Assembly: GCF_051020955.1 (NCBI RefSeq)
Contig: NW_027476993.1
Coordinates: 47,136-111,135 of the forward strand
Origin: Megalopta genalis
Lineage: Eukaryota > Arthropoda > Insecta > Hymenoptera > Halictidae
Reading direction: 5' to 3'
Length of the DNA: 64,000 nt
Shown: one piece after another, positions 37,139-51,710 of the stretch
How positions within the stretch are numbered: position 1 is the first letter of the stretch
Layout: the number at the start of each line of letters is the position of its first letter
Program-made: the position numbers and the translations under genes
Notes under the pieces: model-generated
Database searches by the model: none
What the model was told of the DNA's origin: nothing
What the model saw: only the letters and a program-made list of their open reading frames with translations

Positions 37139-39173
37139 AAATCAATGCGATGTAGAAGGTTCAGCTTCAAATACATACGACACATATGATTTAGCTTCAA
37201 ATACTTCCGATATAAATGATATAGCTTCAAAAGCTGGAGGAACAAACGAGGTAGCTTCAATTCCATGCGAAACAAATGATTTAGCTGCAAATCAATACGA
37301 AGTAGAAGGTTTAGCTTCAAATCCATGCGAAACAAATTGTTTAGCTATAAATACTTGTGATATACGTTATTTAGCTACAACTGCATGCGAAACGAACGAG
37401 TTAGCTTAAAATCCATACGAAAGACATGATTTAGCTTCAAATCAGTGCGTTCTAGGAGGCTTAGCATCAAAACCCATGCGAAACAAACGAGTTAGCTTCA
37501 AATCCATGCGAAACACATGATTTAGCTTCAAATAAATACGAAGTAGAAGGCTTAGCTTTAAATTCATGCGAAACGAAAGATTCAGCTTCAAATACTTCCG
37601 ATATAAATGATATAGCTTCAAAAGTTGGAGGAACAAACGAGGTAGCTTCAATTCCATGCGAAACAAATGATTTAGCTTCCAATTAATGCGAAGTAGAAGG
37701 CTTAGCTCTAAATCCATGCGAAACAGATGGTTTAGCTACAAATACTTGTGACATACATTAGTTAGCTACAACTGCATGCGAAACAAACGAGTTCCCATCA
37801 AAACCATGCGAAACACATGATTTAGCATCAAATCCATGGGATGTAGAAGGTTTAGCTTCAAATCCATGCGAAACAAATGATTTAGCTTCAAACACTTGGG
37901 GTATAAGTGATATAGCTTCAAATGCAGACTAATCAAACGAGTTAGCTTCAAAATCCACGCGATACACATGATTCAGCTTCAAATACTTGCGATATAAGTG
38001 ATGTAGATTCAACTGCAGGCGAAACGAACGAGTTAGCTTCAAATCCATGCGAAACACATGATTTAGCTGCAAATCAATGCGATGTAGAAGGTTTAGCTTC
38101 AAATCCATAAGATAAACTAGATTTAGCTTCAAATCAATGCGATGTAGAAGGTTCAGCTTCAAATACATACGACACATATGATTTAGTTTCAAATACTTCC
38201 GATATAAATGATATAGCTTCAAAAGCTGGTGGAACAAACGAGGTAGCGTCAATTCCATGCGAAACAAATGATTTAGCTTCAAATCAATGCGAAGTAGATG
38301 GCTTAGCTTTAAATTCATGCGAAACGAAAGATTCAGCTTCAAATACTTGCGATATAAGTGATATAGCTTCAAATACAGGCGAAACGAACGAGTTAGCTTC
38401 AAATGCATGCGAAACACATGATTCAGCTGGAAATCAATGCGATGTAGAAAGTATAACTTCAAATCCATGCGATACACTAGATTTTGCTTCAAATCAATAC
38501 GATGTAGAAGCTTCAGCTTCAAATACATACGACACATATGATTTAGCATCAAATACTTTCGATATAAATGATATAGCTTCAAAAGCTGGAGGAACAAACG
38601 AGGTAGCTTCAATTCCATGCGAAACAAACGATTTACCTTCAAATCAATGCGATGTAGATGGCTTAGCTTCAAATCCATGTGAAACAGATGGTTTAGCTAC
38701 AAATACTTGTGACATACATTAGTTAGCTACAACTGCATGCGAAACAAACGAGTTACCTTCAAAACCATGCGAAACACATGATTTAGCTTCAAATCAATGC
38801 GATGTAGAAGGTTCAGCTTCAAATACATACGACACATATGATTTAGCTTCAAATACTTCCGATATAAATGATATAGCTTCAAAAGCAGGAGGAACAAACG
38901 AGGTAGCTTCAAATCCATGCGAAACACATGATTTAGCTTCAAATAAATACGAAGTAGAAGGCTTACCTATAAATTCATGCGAAACGAAAGAGTCAGCTTC
39001 AAATACTTGCGATATAAGTGATATAGCTTCAAATACAGGCGAAACGAACGAGTTAGCTTCAAATGCATGCGAAACACATGATTCTGCTGCAAATCAATGC
39101 GATGTAGGAGGTTTAGCTTCAAAACCATGCCAAACACATGATTTAGCTTCAAATCCATGGATGTAGAAGGTTT
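37139..39173. repeat. 2.0-kb segment shared with 28,625-30,660
   Basis: Second member of the 8,514-bp-offset pair. Private changes include gagttccc near 37,793, aggtagcgtc near 38,240 and a one-base loss near 39,158. Confidence 0.8.
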
Positions 39174-42100
39174 AGCTTCAAATCCATGCGAAACAAATGA
39201 TTTAGCTTCAAACACTTGGGGTATAAGTGATATAGCTTCAAATGCAGACTAATCAAACGAGTTAGCTTCATAATCCACGCGATACACATGATTCAGCTTC
39301 AAATACTTGTGAAAGACATGATTTAGCTTCAACTGCATGCGAAACAAACGAGATAGCTTCAAATCCATGCGAAACACATGACTTAGCTTCAAAGCAATGC
39401 GATGTAGAAGGATTAGCTTCAAATCCATGCAAAACACGTGATTTAGCTTCCAATTAATTCGAAGTAGAAGGCTTAGCTTCAAATCCATGCGAAACAAATG
39501 GTTTAGCTTCAAATACTTATGATATACATGATATAGCTTCAAATGTAGGCGGAAAAAACGAGTTAGCTTCAAATCCATGCGAAAGATATGATTTAGCTTC
39601 AAATAAATACGAAGTAGAAGGCTTAGCTTCAAATTCATGCGTAACGAAAGATTCAGCTTCAAATACTTGCGATATAAGTGATATAGCTTCAAATACAGGC
39701 GAAACGAACGAGTTAGCTTCAAATGCATGCGAAACACATGATTCAGCTGGAAATCAATGCGATGTAGAAAGTATAGCTTCAAATCCATGCGATACAGTAG
39801 ATTTTGCTTCAAATCAATACGATGTAGAAGCTTCAGCTTCAAATACATACGACACATATGATTTAGCATCAAATACTTCCGATATAAATGATATAGCTTC
39901 AAAAGCTGGAGGAACAAACGAGGTAGCTTCAATTCCATGCGAAACAAACGATTTAGCTTCAAATCAATGCGAAGTAGATGGCTTAGCTACAAATCCATGC
40001 GAAACAAATGGTTTAGCTACAAATACTTGTGATATACATTATTTAGCTACAACTGCATGCGAAACAAACGAGTTAGCTTCAAATCCATGCGAAACACATG
40101 ATTTAGCTTCAAATCAATGCGATGTATAAGGTTTAGCTTCAAATCCATGCGATACACTAGATTTAGCTTCAAATAAATACGAAGTAGAAGGCTTAGCTTT
40201 AAATTCATGCGAAACGAAAGATTCAGCTTCAAATACTTGCGATATAAGTGATAAAGCTTCAATTACAGGCGAAACGAACGAGTTAGCTTCAAATGCATGC
40301 GAAACACATTATTCAGCTGCAAATCAATGCGATGTAGAAGGTTTAGCTTCAAAACCATGCCAAACACATGATTTAGCTTCAAATCCATGGATGTAGAAGG
40401 TTTGGCTTCAAATCCATGCGAAACACATTATTTAGCTGCAAATCAGTGCGAAGTAGAAGGATCAAGTTCAAATCCATGCGATTCAAATGGTTCATCTTCA
40501 AATACTTGTGAAAGACATGATTTAGCTTCAGCTGCATGCGAAACAAACGAGTTAGCTTCAAATCCATGCGAAACACATGATTTAGCTTCAAATCAATGCG
40601 ATGTAGAAGGATTAGCTTCAAATCCATGCAAAACACGTGATTTAGCTTCCAATTAATTCGAAGTAGAAGGCTTAGCTTCAAATCCATGCGAAACATATGG
40701 TTTAGCTTCAAATACTTGTGATATACGTTATTTAGATTTAACTGCATGCGCAAAGAACTAGTTAGCTTCAAATCCATGCGAAACACATGATTTAGCATCA
40801 AATCCATGGGATGTAGAAGGTTTAGCTTCAAATCCATGCGAAACAAATGATTTAGCTTCAAACACTTGGGGTATAAGTGATATAGCTTCAAATGCAGACT
40901 AATCAAACGAGTTAGCTTCATAATCCACGCGATATACATGATTCAGCTTCAAATACTTGTGAAAGACATGATTTAGCTTCAACTGCATGCGAAACAAACG
41001 AGTTGGCTTCAAATCCATGCGAAACACATGACTTAGCTTCAAAGCAATGCGATGTAGAAGGATTAGCTTCAAATCCATGCAAAACACGTGATTTAGCTTC
41101 CAATTAATTCGAAGTAGAAGGCTTAGCTTCAAATCCATGCGAAACAAATGGTTTAGCTTCAAATACTTATGATATACATGATATAGCTTCAAATGTAGGC
41201 GGAAAAAACGAGTTAGCTTCAAATCCATGCGAAAGACATGATTTAGCTTCAAATAAATACGAAGTAGAAGGCTTAGCTTCAAATTCATGCGTAACGAAAG
41301 ATTCAGCTTCAAATACTTGCGATATAAGTGATATAGCTTCAAATACAGGCGAAACGAACGAGTTAGCTTCAAATGCATGCGAAACACATGATTCAGCTGG
41401 AAATCAATGCGATGTAGGAAGTATAGCTTCAAATCCATGCGATACACTAGATTTTGCTTCAAATCAATACGATGTAGAAGCTTCAGCTTCAAATACATAC
41501 GACACATATGATTTAGCATCAAATACTTTCGATATAAATGATATAGCTTCAAAAGCTGGAAGAACAAACGAGGTAGCTTCAATTCCATGCGAAACAAACG
41601 ATTTAGCTTCAAATCAATGCGATGTAGATGGGTTAGCTTCAAATCCATGCGAAACAGATCGTTTAGCTACAAATACTTGTGACATACATTAGTTAGCTAC
41701 AACTGCATGCGAAACAAACGAGTTACCTTCAAAACCATGCGAAACACATGATTTAGCTTCAAATCAATGCGATGTAGAAGGTTCAGCTTCAAATACATAC
41801 GACACATATGATTTAGCTTCAAATACTTCCGATATAAATGATATAGCTTCAAAAGCAGGAGGAACAAACGAGGTAGCTTCAAATCCATGCGAAACACATG
41901 ATTTAGCTTCAAATAAATACGAAGTAGAAGGCTTAGCTATAAATTCATGCGAAACGAAAGATTCAGCTTCAAATACTTGCGATATAAGTGATATAGCTTC
42001 AAATACAGGCGAAACGAACGAGTTAGCTTCAAATGCATGCGAAACACATGATTCAGCTGCAAATCAATGCGATGTAGGAGGTTTAGCTTCAAAACCATGC

Positions 42101-44248
42101 CAAACACATGATTTAGCTTCAAATCCATGGATGTAGAAGGTTTAGCTTCAAATCCATGCGAAACATATTATATAGCTGCAAATCAGTGCGATGTAGAAAG
42201 TATAGCTTCAAATCCATGCGATACAATAGATTTTGCTTCAAATCAATACGATGTAGAAGCTTCAGCTTCAAATACATACGACACATATGATTTAGCATCA
42301 AATACTTCCGATATAAATGATATAGCTTCAAAAGCTGGAGGAACAAACGAGGTAGCTTCAATTCATGCGAAACAAACGATTTAGCTTCAAATCAATGCGA
42401 AGTAGATGGCTTAGCTACAAATCCATGCGAAACAAATGGTTTAGCTACAAATACTTGTGATATACATTATTTAGCTACAACTGCATGCGAAACAAACGAG
42501 TTAGCTTCAAATCCATGCGAAACACATGATTTAGCTTCAAATCAATGCGATGTATAAGGTTTAGCTTCAAATCCATGCGATACACTAGATTTAGCTTCAA
42601 ATAAATACGAAGTAGAAGGCTTAGCTTTAAATTCATGCGAAACGAAAGATTCAGCTTCAAATACTTGCGATATAAGTGATACAGCTTCAAATACAGGCGA
42701 AACGAACGAGTTAGCTTCAAATGCATGCGAAACACATTATTCAGCTGCAAATCAATGCGATGTAGAAGGTTTAGCTTCAAAACCATGCCAAACACATGAT
42801 TTAGCTTCAAATCCATGGGATGTAGAAGGTTTAGCTTCAAATCCATGCGAAACACATTATTTAGCTGCAAATCAGTGCGAAGTAGAAGGATCAAGTTCAA
42901 ATCCATGCGATTCAAATGGTTCATCTTCAAATACTTGTGAAAGACATGATTTAGCTTCAGCTGCATGCGAAACAAACGAGTTAGCTTCAAATCCATGCGA
43001 AACACATGATTTAGCATCAAATCCATGGGATGTAGAAGGTTTAGCTTCAAATCCATGCGAAACAAATGATTTAGCTTCAAACACTTGGGGTATAAGTGAT
43101 ATAGCTTCAAATGCAGACTAATCAAACGAGTTAGCTTCATAATCCACGCGATACACATGATTCAGCTTCAAATACTTGCGATATAAGTGCTGTAGATACA
43201 ACTGCAGGCGAAACGAACGAGTTAGCTTCAAATCCATGCGATACACTAGATTTAGCTTCAAATCAATGCGATGTAGAAGGTTCAGCTTCAAATACATACG
43301 ACACATATGATTTAGCTTCAAATACTTCCGATATAAATGATATAGCTTCAAAAGCTGGAGGAACAAACGAGGTAGCTTCAAATCCATACGAAACACATGA
43401 TTTAGCTGCAAATCAATGCGATGTAGAAAGGATAGCTTCAAATCCATGCGATACACTAGATTTAGCTTCAAATCAATACGATGTAGAAGCTTCAGCTTCA
43501 AATACATACGACACATATGATTTAGCATCAAATACTTTCGATATAAATGATATAGCTTCAAAAGCTGGAGGAACAAAAGAGGTAGCTTCAATTCCATGCG
43601 AAACAAACGATTTACCTTCAAATCAATGCGATGTAGATGGCTTAGCTTCAAATCCATGTGAAACAGATGGTTTAGCTACAAATACTTGTGACATACATTA
43701 GTTAGCTACAACTGCATGCGAAACAAACGAGTTACCTTCAAAACCATGCGAAACACATGATTTAGCTTCAAATCAATGCGATGTAGAAGGTTCAGCTTCA
43801 AATACATACGACACATATGATTTAGCTTCAAATACTTCCGATATAAATGATATAGCTTCAAAAGCAGGAGGAACAAACGAGGTAGCTTCAAATCCATGCG
43901 AAACACATGATTTAGCTTCAAATAAATACGAAGTAGAAGGCTTAGCTATAAATTCATGCGAAACGAAAGAGTCAGCTTCAAATACTTGCGATATAAGTGA
44001 TATAGCTTCAAATACAGGCGAAACGAACGAGTTAGCTTCAAATGCATGCGAAACACATGATTCAGCTGCAAATCAATGCGATGTAGGAGGTTTAGCTTCA
44101 AAACCATGCCAAACACATGATTTAGCTTCAAATCCATGGGATGTAGAAGGTTTAGCTTCAAATCCATGCGAAACAAATGATTTAGCTTCAAACACTTGGG
44201 GTATAAGTGATATAGCTTCAAATGCAGACTAATCAAACGAGTTAGCTT
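39174..44248. repeat. Irregular HOR2-like monomers
   Basis: The HOR2 boundary marker cataatccac lies at 39,269, 40,919 and 43,138, giving spacings of 1,650, 2,219 and 1,111 bp, shorter than the 2,431 bp seen further right. One-base losses at ccatggatg (near 40,388 and 42,128) and caattcatgcg (near 42,362) add to the register shifts. I read these as deleted versions of the HOR2 monomer. Confidence 0.78.
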
Positions 44249-46679
44249 CATAATCCACGCGATACACATGATTCAGCTTCAAATACTTGTGAAAGACATG
44301 ATTTAGCTTCAACTGCATGCGAAACAAACGAGATAGCTTCAAATCCATGCGAAACACATGACTTAGCTTCAAAGCAATGCGATGTAGAAGGATTAGCTTC
44401 AAATCCATGCAAAACACGTGATTTAGCTTCCAATTAATTCGAAGTAGAAGGCTTAGCGTCAAATCCATGCGAAACAAATGGTTTAGCTTCAAATACTTAT
44501 GATATACATGATATAGCTTCAAATGTAGGCGGAAAAAACGAGTTAGCTTCAAATCCATGCGAAAGATATGATTTAGCTTCAAATAAATACGAAGTAGAAG
44601 GCTTAGCTTCAAATTCATGCGTAACGAAAGATTCAGCTTCAAATACTTGCGATATAAGTGATATAGCTTCAAATACAGGCGAAACGAACGAGTTAGCTTC
44701 AAATGCATGCGAAACACATGATTCAGCTGGAAATCAATGCGATGTAGAAAGTATAGCTTCAAATCCATGCGATACAGTAGATTTTGCTTCAAATCAATAC
44801 GATGTAGAAGCTTCAGCTTCAAATACATACGACACATATGATTTAGCATCAAATACTTTCGATATAAATGATATAGCTTCAAAAGCTGGAGGAACAAACG
44901 AGGTAGCTTCTATTCCATGCGAAACAAACGATTTAGCTTCAAATCAATGCGATGTAGATGGCTTAGCTTCAAATCCATGCGAAACAGATCGTTTAGCTAC
45001 AAATACTTGTGACATACATTAGTTAGCTACAACTGCATGCGAAACAAACGAGTTACCTTCAAAACCATGCGAAACACATGATTTAGCTTCAAATCAATGC
45101 GATGTAGAAGGTTCAGCTTCAAATACATACGACACATATGATTTAGCTTCAAATACTTCCGATATAAATGATATAGCTTCAAATGCAGGAGGAACAAACG
45201 AGGTAGCTTCAAATCCATGCGAAACACATGATTTAGCTTCAAATAAATACGAAGTAGAAGGCTTAGCTATAAATTCATGCGAAACGAAAGATTCAGCTTC
45301 AAATACTTGCGATATAAGTGATATAGCTTCAAATACAGGCGAAACGAACGAGTTAGCTTCAAATGCATGCGAAACACATGATTCAGTTGCAAATCAATGC
45401 GATGTAGGAGGTTTAGCTTCAAAACCATGCCAAACACATGATTTAGCTTCAAATCCATGGGATGTAGAAGGTTTAGCTTCAAATCCATGCGAAACACATT
45501 ATATAGCTGCAAATCAGTGCGATGTAGAAAGTATAGCTTCAAATCCATGCGATACACTAGATCTTGCTTCAAATCAATACGATGTAGAAGCTTCAGCTTC
45601 AAATACATACGACACATATGATTTAGCATCAAATACTTCCGATATAAATGATATAGCTTCAAAAGCTGGAGGAACAAACGAGGTAGCTTCAATTCCATGC
45701 GAAACAAACGATTTAGCTTCAAATCAATGCGAAGTAGATGGCTTAGCTACAAATCCATGCGAAACAAATGGTTTAGCTACAAATACTTGTGATATACATT
45801 ATTTAGCTACAACTGCATGCGAAACAAACGAGTTAGCTTCAAATCCATGCGAAACACATGATTTAGCTTCAAATCAATGCGATGTATAAGGTTTAGCTTC
45901 AAATCGATGCGATACACTAGATTTAGCTTCAAATAAATACGAAGTAGAAGGCTTAGCTTTAAATTCATGCGAAACGAAAGATTCAGCTTCAAATACTTGC
46001 GATATAAGTGATACAGCTTCAATTACAGGCGAAACGAACGAGTTAGCTTCAAATGCATGCGAAACACATTATTCAGCTGCAAATCAATGCGATGTAGAAG
46101 GTTTAGCTTCAAAACCATGCCAAACACATGATTTAGCTTCAAATCCATGGGATGTAGAAGGTTTAGCTTCAAATCCATGCGAAACACATTATTTAGCTGC
46201 AAATCAGTGCGAAGTAGAAGGATCAAGTTCAAATCCATGCGATTCAAATGGTTCATCTTCAAATACTTGTGAAAGACATGATTTAGCTTCAGCTGCATGC
46301 GAAATAAACGAGTTAGCTTCAAATCCATGCGAAACACATGATTTAGCTTCAAATCAATGCGATGTGGAAGGATTAGCTTCAAATCCATGCAAAACTCGTC
46401 ATTTAGCTACCAATTAATGCGAAGTAGAAGGCTTAGCTTCAAATCCATGCGAAACATATGGTTTAGCTTCAAATACTTGTGATATACGTTATTTAGATTT
46501 AACTGCATGCGCAAAGAACTAGTTAGCTTCAAATCCATGCGAAACACATGATTTAGCATCAAATCCATGGGATGTAGAAGGTTTAGCTTCAAATCCATGC
46601 GAAACAAATGATTTAGCTTCAAACACTTGGGGTATAAGTGATATAGCTTCAAATGCAGACTAATCAAACGAGTTAGCTT
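44249..46679. repeat. HOR2 type I monomer, unpaired (2,431 bp)
   Basis: Starts at the marker cataatccac and continues with acttgtgaaagac, which defines type I. It is followed directly by another type I monomer, unlike the alternating I-II order downstream. Confidence 0.82.
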
Positions 46680-49600
46680 CATAATCCACGCGATATACAT
46701 GATTCAGCTTCAAATACTTGTGAAAGACATGATTTAGCTTCAACTGCATGCGAAACAAACGAGTTAGCTTCAAATCCATGCGAAACACATGACTTAGCTT
46801 CAAAGCAATGCGATGTAGAAGGATTAGCTTCAAATCCATGCAAAACACGTGATTTAGCTTCCAATTAATTCGAAGTAGAAGGCTTAGCTTCAAATCCATG
46901 CGAAACAAATGGTTTAGCTTCAAATACTTATGATATACATGATATAGCTTCAAATGTAGGCGGAAAAAACGAGTTAGCTTCAAATCCATGCGAAAGACAT
47001 GATTTAGCTTCAAATAAATACGAAGTAGAAGGCTTAGCTTCAAATTCATGCGTAACGAAAGATTCAGCTTCAAATACTTGCGATATAAGTGATATAGCTT
47101 CAAATACAGGCGAAACGAACGAGTTAGCTTCAAATGCATGCGAAACACATGATTCAGCTGGAAATCAATGCGATGTAGGAAGTATAGCTTCAAATCCATG
47201 CGATACACTAGATTTTGCTTCAAATCAATACGATGTAGAAGCTTCAGCTTCAAATACATACGACACATATGATTTAGCATCAAATACTTTCGATATAAAT
47301 GATATAGCTTCAAAAGCTGGAAGAACAAACGAGGTAGCTTCAATTCCATGCGAAACAAACGATTTAGCTTCAAATCAATGCGATGTAGATGGCTTAGCTT
47401 CAAATCCATGCGAAACAGATCGTTTAGCTACGAATACTTGTGACATACATTAGTTAGCTACAACTGCATGCGAAACAAACGAGTTACCTTCAAAACCATG
47501 CGAAACACATGATTTAGCTTCAAATCAATGCGATGTAGAAGGTTCAGCTTCAAATACATACGACACATATGATTTAGCTTCAAATACTTCCGATATAAAT
47601 GATATAGCTTCAAAAGCAGGAGGAACAAACGAGGTAGCTTCAAATCCATGCGAAACACATGATTTAGCTTCAAATAAATACGAAGTAGAAGGCTTAGCTA
47701 TAAATTCATGCGAAACGAAAGATTCAGCTTCAAATACTTGCGATATAAGTGATATAGCTTCAAATACAGGCGAAACGAACGAGTTAGCTTCAAATGCATG
47801 CGAAACACATGATTCAGCTGCAAATCAATGCGATGTAGGAGGTTTAGCTTCAAAACCATGCCAAACACATGATTTAGCTTCAAATCCATGGGATGTAGAA
47901 GGTTTAGCTTCAAATCCATGCGAAACACATTATATAGCTGCAAATCAGTGCGATGTAGAAAGTATAGCTTCAAATCCATGCGATACAATAGATTTTGCTT
48001 CAAATCAATACGATGTAGAAGCTTCAGCTTCAAATACATACGACACATATGATTTAGCATCAAATACTTCCGATATAAATGATATAGCTTCAAAAGCTGG
48101 AGGAACAAACGAGGTAGCTTCAATTCCATGCGAAACAAACGATTTAGCTTCAAATCAATGCGAAGTAGATGGCTTAGCTACAAATCCATGCGAAACAAAT
48201 GGTTTAGCTACAAATACTTGTGATATACATTATTTAGCTACAACTGCATGCGAAACAAACGAGTTAGCTTCAAATCCATGCGAAACACATGATTTAGCTT
48301 CAAATCAATGCGATGTATAAGGTTTAGCTTCAAATCCATGCGATACACTAGATTTAGCTTCAAATAAATACGAAGTAGAAGGCTTAGCTTTAAATTCACG
48401 CGAAACGAAAGATTCAGCTTCAAATACTTGTGATATAAGTGATACAGCTTCAAATACAGGCGAAACGAACGAGTTAGCTTCAAATGCATGCGAAACACAT
48501 TATTCAGCTGCAAATCAATGCGATGTAGAAGGTTTAGCTTCAAAACCATGCCAAACACATGATTTAGCTTCAAATCCATGGGATGTAGAAGGTTTAGCTT
48601 CAAATCCATGCGAAACACATTATTTAGCTGCAAATCAGTGCGAAGTAGAAGGATCAAGTTCAAATCCATGCGATTCAAATGGTTCATCTTCAAATACTTG
48701 TGAAAGACATGATTTAGCTTCAGCTGCATGCGAAACAAACGAGTTAGCTTCAAATCCATGCGAAACACATGATTTAGCTTCAAATCATTGCGATGTAGAA
48801 GGATTAGCTTCAAATCCATGCAAAACTCGTCATTTAGCTACCAATTAATGCGAAGTAGAAAGCTTAGCTTCAAATCCATGCGAAACATATGGTTTAGCTT
48901 CAAATACTTGTGATATACGTTATTTAGATTTAACTGCATGCGCAAAGAACTAGTTAGCTTCAAATCCATGCGAAACACATGATTTAGCATCAAATCCATG
49001 GGATGTAGAAGGTTTAGCTTCAAATCCATGCGAAACAAATGATTTAGCTTCAAACACTTGGGGTATAAGTGATATAGCTTCAAATGCAGACTAATCAAAC
49101 GAGTTAGCTTCATAATCCACGCGATACACATGATTCAGCTTCAAATACTTGCGATATAAGTGCTGTAGATACAACTGCAGGCGAAACGAACGAGTTAGCT
49201 TCAAATCCATGCGATACACTAGATTTAGCTTCAAATCAATGCGATGTAGAAGGTTCAGCTTCAAATACATACGACACATATGATTTAGCTTCAAATACTT
49301 CCGATATAAATGATATAGCTTCAAAAGCTGGAGGAACAAACGAGGTAGCTTCAAATCCATACGAAACACATGATTTAGCTGCAAATCAATGCGATGTAGA
49401 AAGTATAGCTTCAAATCCATGCGATACACTAGATTTAGCTTCAAATCAATACGATGTAGAAGCTTCAGCTTCAAATACATACGACACATATGATTTAGTT
49501 TCAAATACTTCCGATATAAATGATATAGCTTCAAAAGCTGGTGGAACAAACGAGGTAGCTTCAATTCGATGCGAAACAAATGATTTAGCTTCAAATCAAT

Positions 49601-51710
49601 GCGAAGTAGATGGCTTAGCTTTAAATTCATGCGAAACGAAAGATTCAGCTTCAAATACTTGCGATATAAGTGATATAGCTTCAAATACAGGCGAAACGAA
49701 CGAGTTAGCTTCAAATTCCTGCGAAACTGATGATTTAGCATCAAATCCATGTCTTAGCATCAAATCCATGCGAGACAAATGATTAAGTTTCAGATACTTG
49801 CGACATAAGTGATATAGCTTCAAATGCATGCGAAACAAACAAGTTAGCTTCACATCTGCGCGAAACACATGATTTAGCTTCATATCCAAGGGAAACACAT
49901 GATCAAGCTTCAAATCAATGCTATGTAGAAGGTTTAGCTTCAAATCCAAGCGAAACAAATGATTCAGCTTCAAATACTTGTGAAAGACATGATTTAGCTT
50001 CAACTGCATGCGAAACAAACGAGTTAGCTTCAAACCCATGCGAAACACATGACTTAGCTTCAAAGCAATGCGATGTAGAAGGATTAGCTTCAAATCCATG
50101 CAAAACACGTGATTTAGCTTCCAATTAATTCGAAGTAGAAGGCTTAGCTTCAAATCCATGCGAAACAAATGGTTTAGCTTCAAATACTTATGATATACAT
50201 GATATAGCTTCAAATGTAGGCGGAAAAAACGAGTTAGCTTCAAATCCATGCGAAACACATGATTTAGCTTCAAATAAATACGAAGTAGAAGGCTTAGCTA
50301 TAAATTCATGCGAAACGAAAGATTCAGCTTCAAATACTTGCGATATAAGTGATATAGCTTCAAATACAGGCGAAACGAACGAGTTAGCTTCAAATGCATG
50401 CGAAACACATGATTCAGCTGCAAATCAATGCGATGTAGGAGGTTTAGCTTCAAAACCATGCCAAACACATGATTTAGCTTCAAATCCATGGGATGTAGAA
50501 GGTTTAGCTTCAAATCCATGCGAAACACATTATATAGCTGCAAATCAGTGCGATGTAGAAAGTATAGCTTCAAATCCATGCGATACACTAGATCTTGCTT
50601 CAAATCAATACGATGTAGAAGCTTCAGCTTCAAATACATACGACACATATGATTTAGCATCAAATACTTCCGATATAAATGATATAGCTTCAAAAGCTGG
50701 AGGAACAAACGAGGTAGCTTCAATTCCATGCGAAACAAACGATTTAGCTTCAAATCAATGCGAAGTAGATGGCTTAGCTACAAATCCATGCGAAACAAAT
50801 GGTTTAGCTACAAATACTTGTGATATACATTATTTAGCTACAACTGCATGCGAAACAAACGAGTTAGCTTCAAATCCATGCGAAACACATGATTTAGCTT
50901 CAAATCAATGCGATGTATAAGGTTTAGCTTCAAATCGATGCGATACACTAGATTTAGCTTCAAATAAATACGAAGTAGAAGGCTTAGCTTTAAATTCATG
51001 CGAAACGAAAGATTCAGCTTCAAATACTTGCGATATAAGTGATACAGCTTCAATTACAGGCGAAACGAACGAGTTAGCTTCAAATGCATGCGAAACACAT
51101 TATTCAGCTGCAAATCAATGCGATGTAGAAGGTTTAGCTTCAAAACCATGCCAAACACATGATTTAGCTTCAAATCCATGGGATGTAGAAGGTTTAGCTT
51201 CAAATCCATGCGAAACACATTATTTAGCTGCAAATCAGTGCGAAGTAGAAGGATCAAGTTCAAATCCATGCGATTCAAATGGTTCATCTTCAAATACTTG
51301 TGAAAGACATGATTTAGCTTCAGCTGCATGCGAAATAAACGAGTTAGCTTCAAATCCATGCGAAACACATGATTTAGCTTCAAATCAATGCGATGTGGAA
51401 GGATTAGCTTCAAATCCATGCAAAACTCGTCATTTAGCTACCAATTAATGCGAAGTAGAAGGCTTAGCTTCAAATCCATGCGAAACATATGGTTTAGCTT
51501 CAAATACTTGTGATATACGTTATTTAGATTTAACTGCATGCGCAAAGAACTAGTTAGCTTCAAATCCATGCGAAACACATGATTTAGCATCAAATCCATG
51601 GGATGTAGAAGGTTTAGCTTCAAATCCATGCGAAACAAATGATTTAGCTTCAAACACTTGGGGTATAAGTGATATAGCTTCAAATGCAGACTAATCAAAC
51701 GAGTTAGCTT
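46680..51710. repeat. HOR2 dimer copy 1 (5,031 bp)
   Basis: Type I monomer 46,680-49,110 (2,431 bp) plus type II monomer 49,111-51,710 (2,600 bp). Type II continues after the marker with acttgcgatataagtgctg and carries the 19-bp unit. The length fits 165 units of 30 bp, two of 31 bp and one of 19 bp. Confidence 0.88.
49738..49756. repeat. Truncated 19-bp unit in HOR2 copy 1
   Basis: Same truncated unit as at 33,843; marks the type II monomer. Confidence 0.9.
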
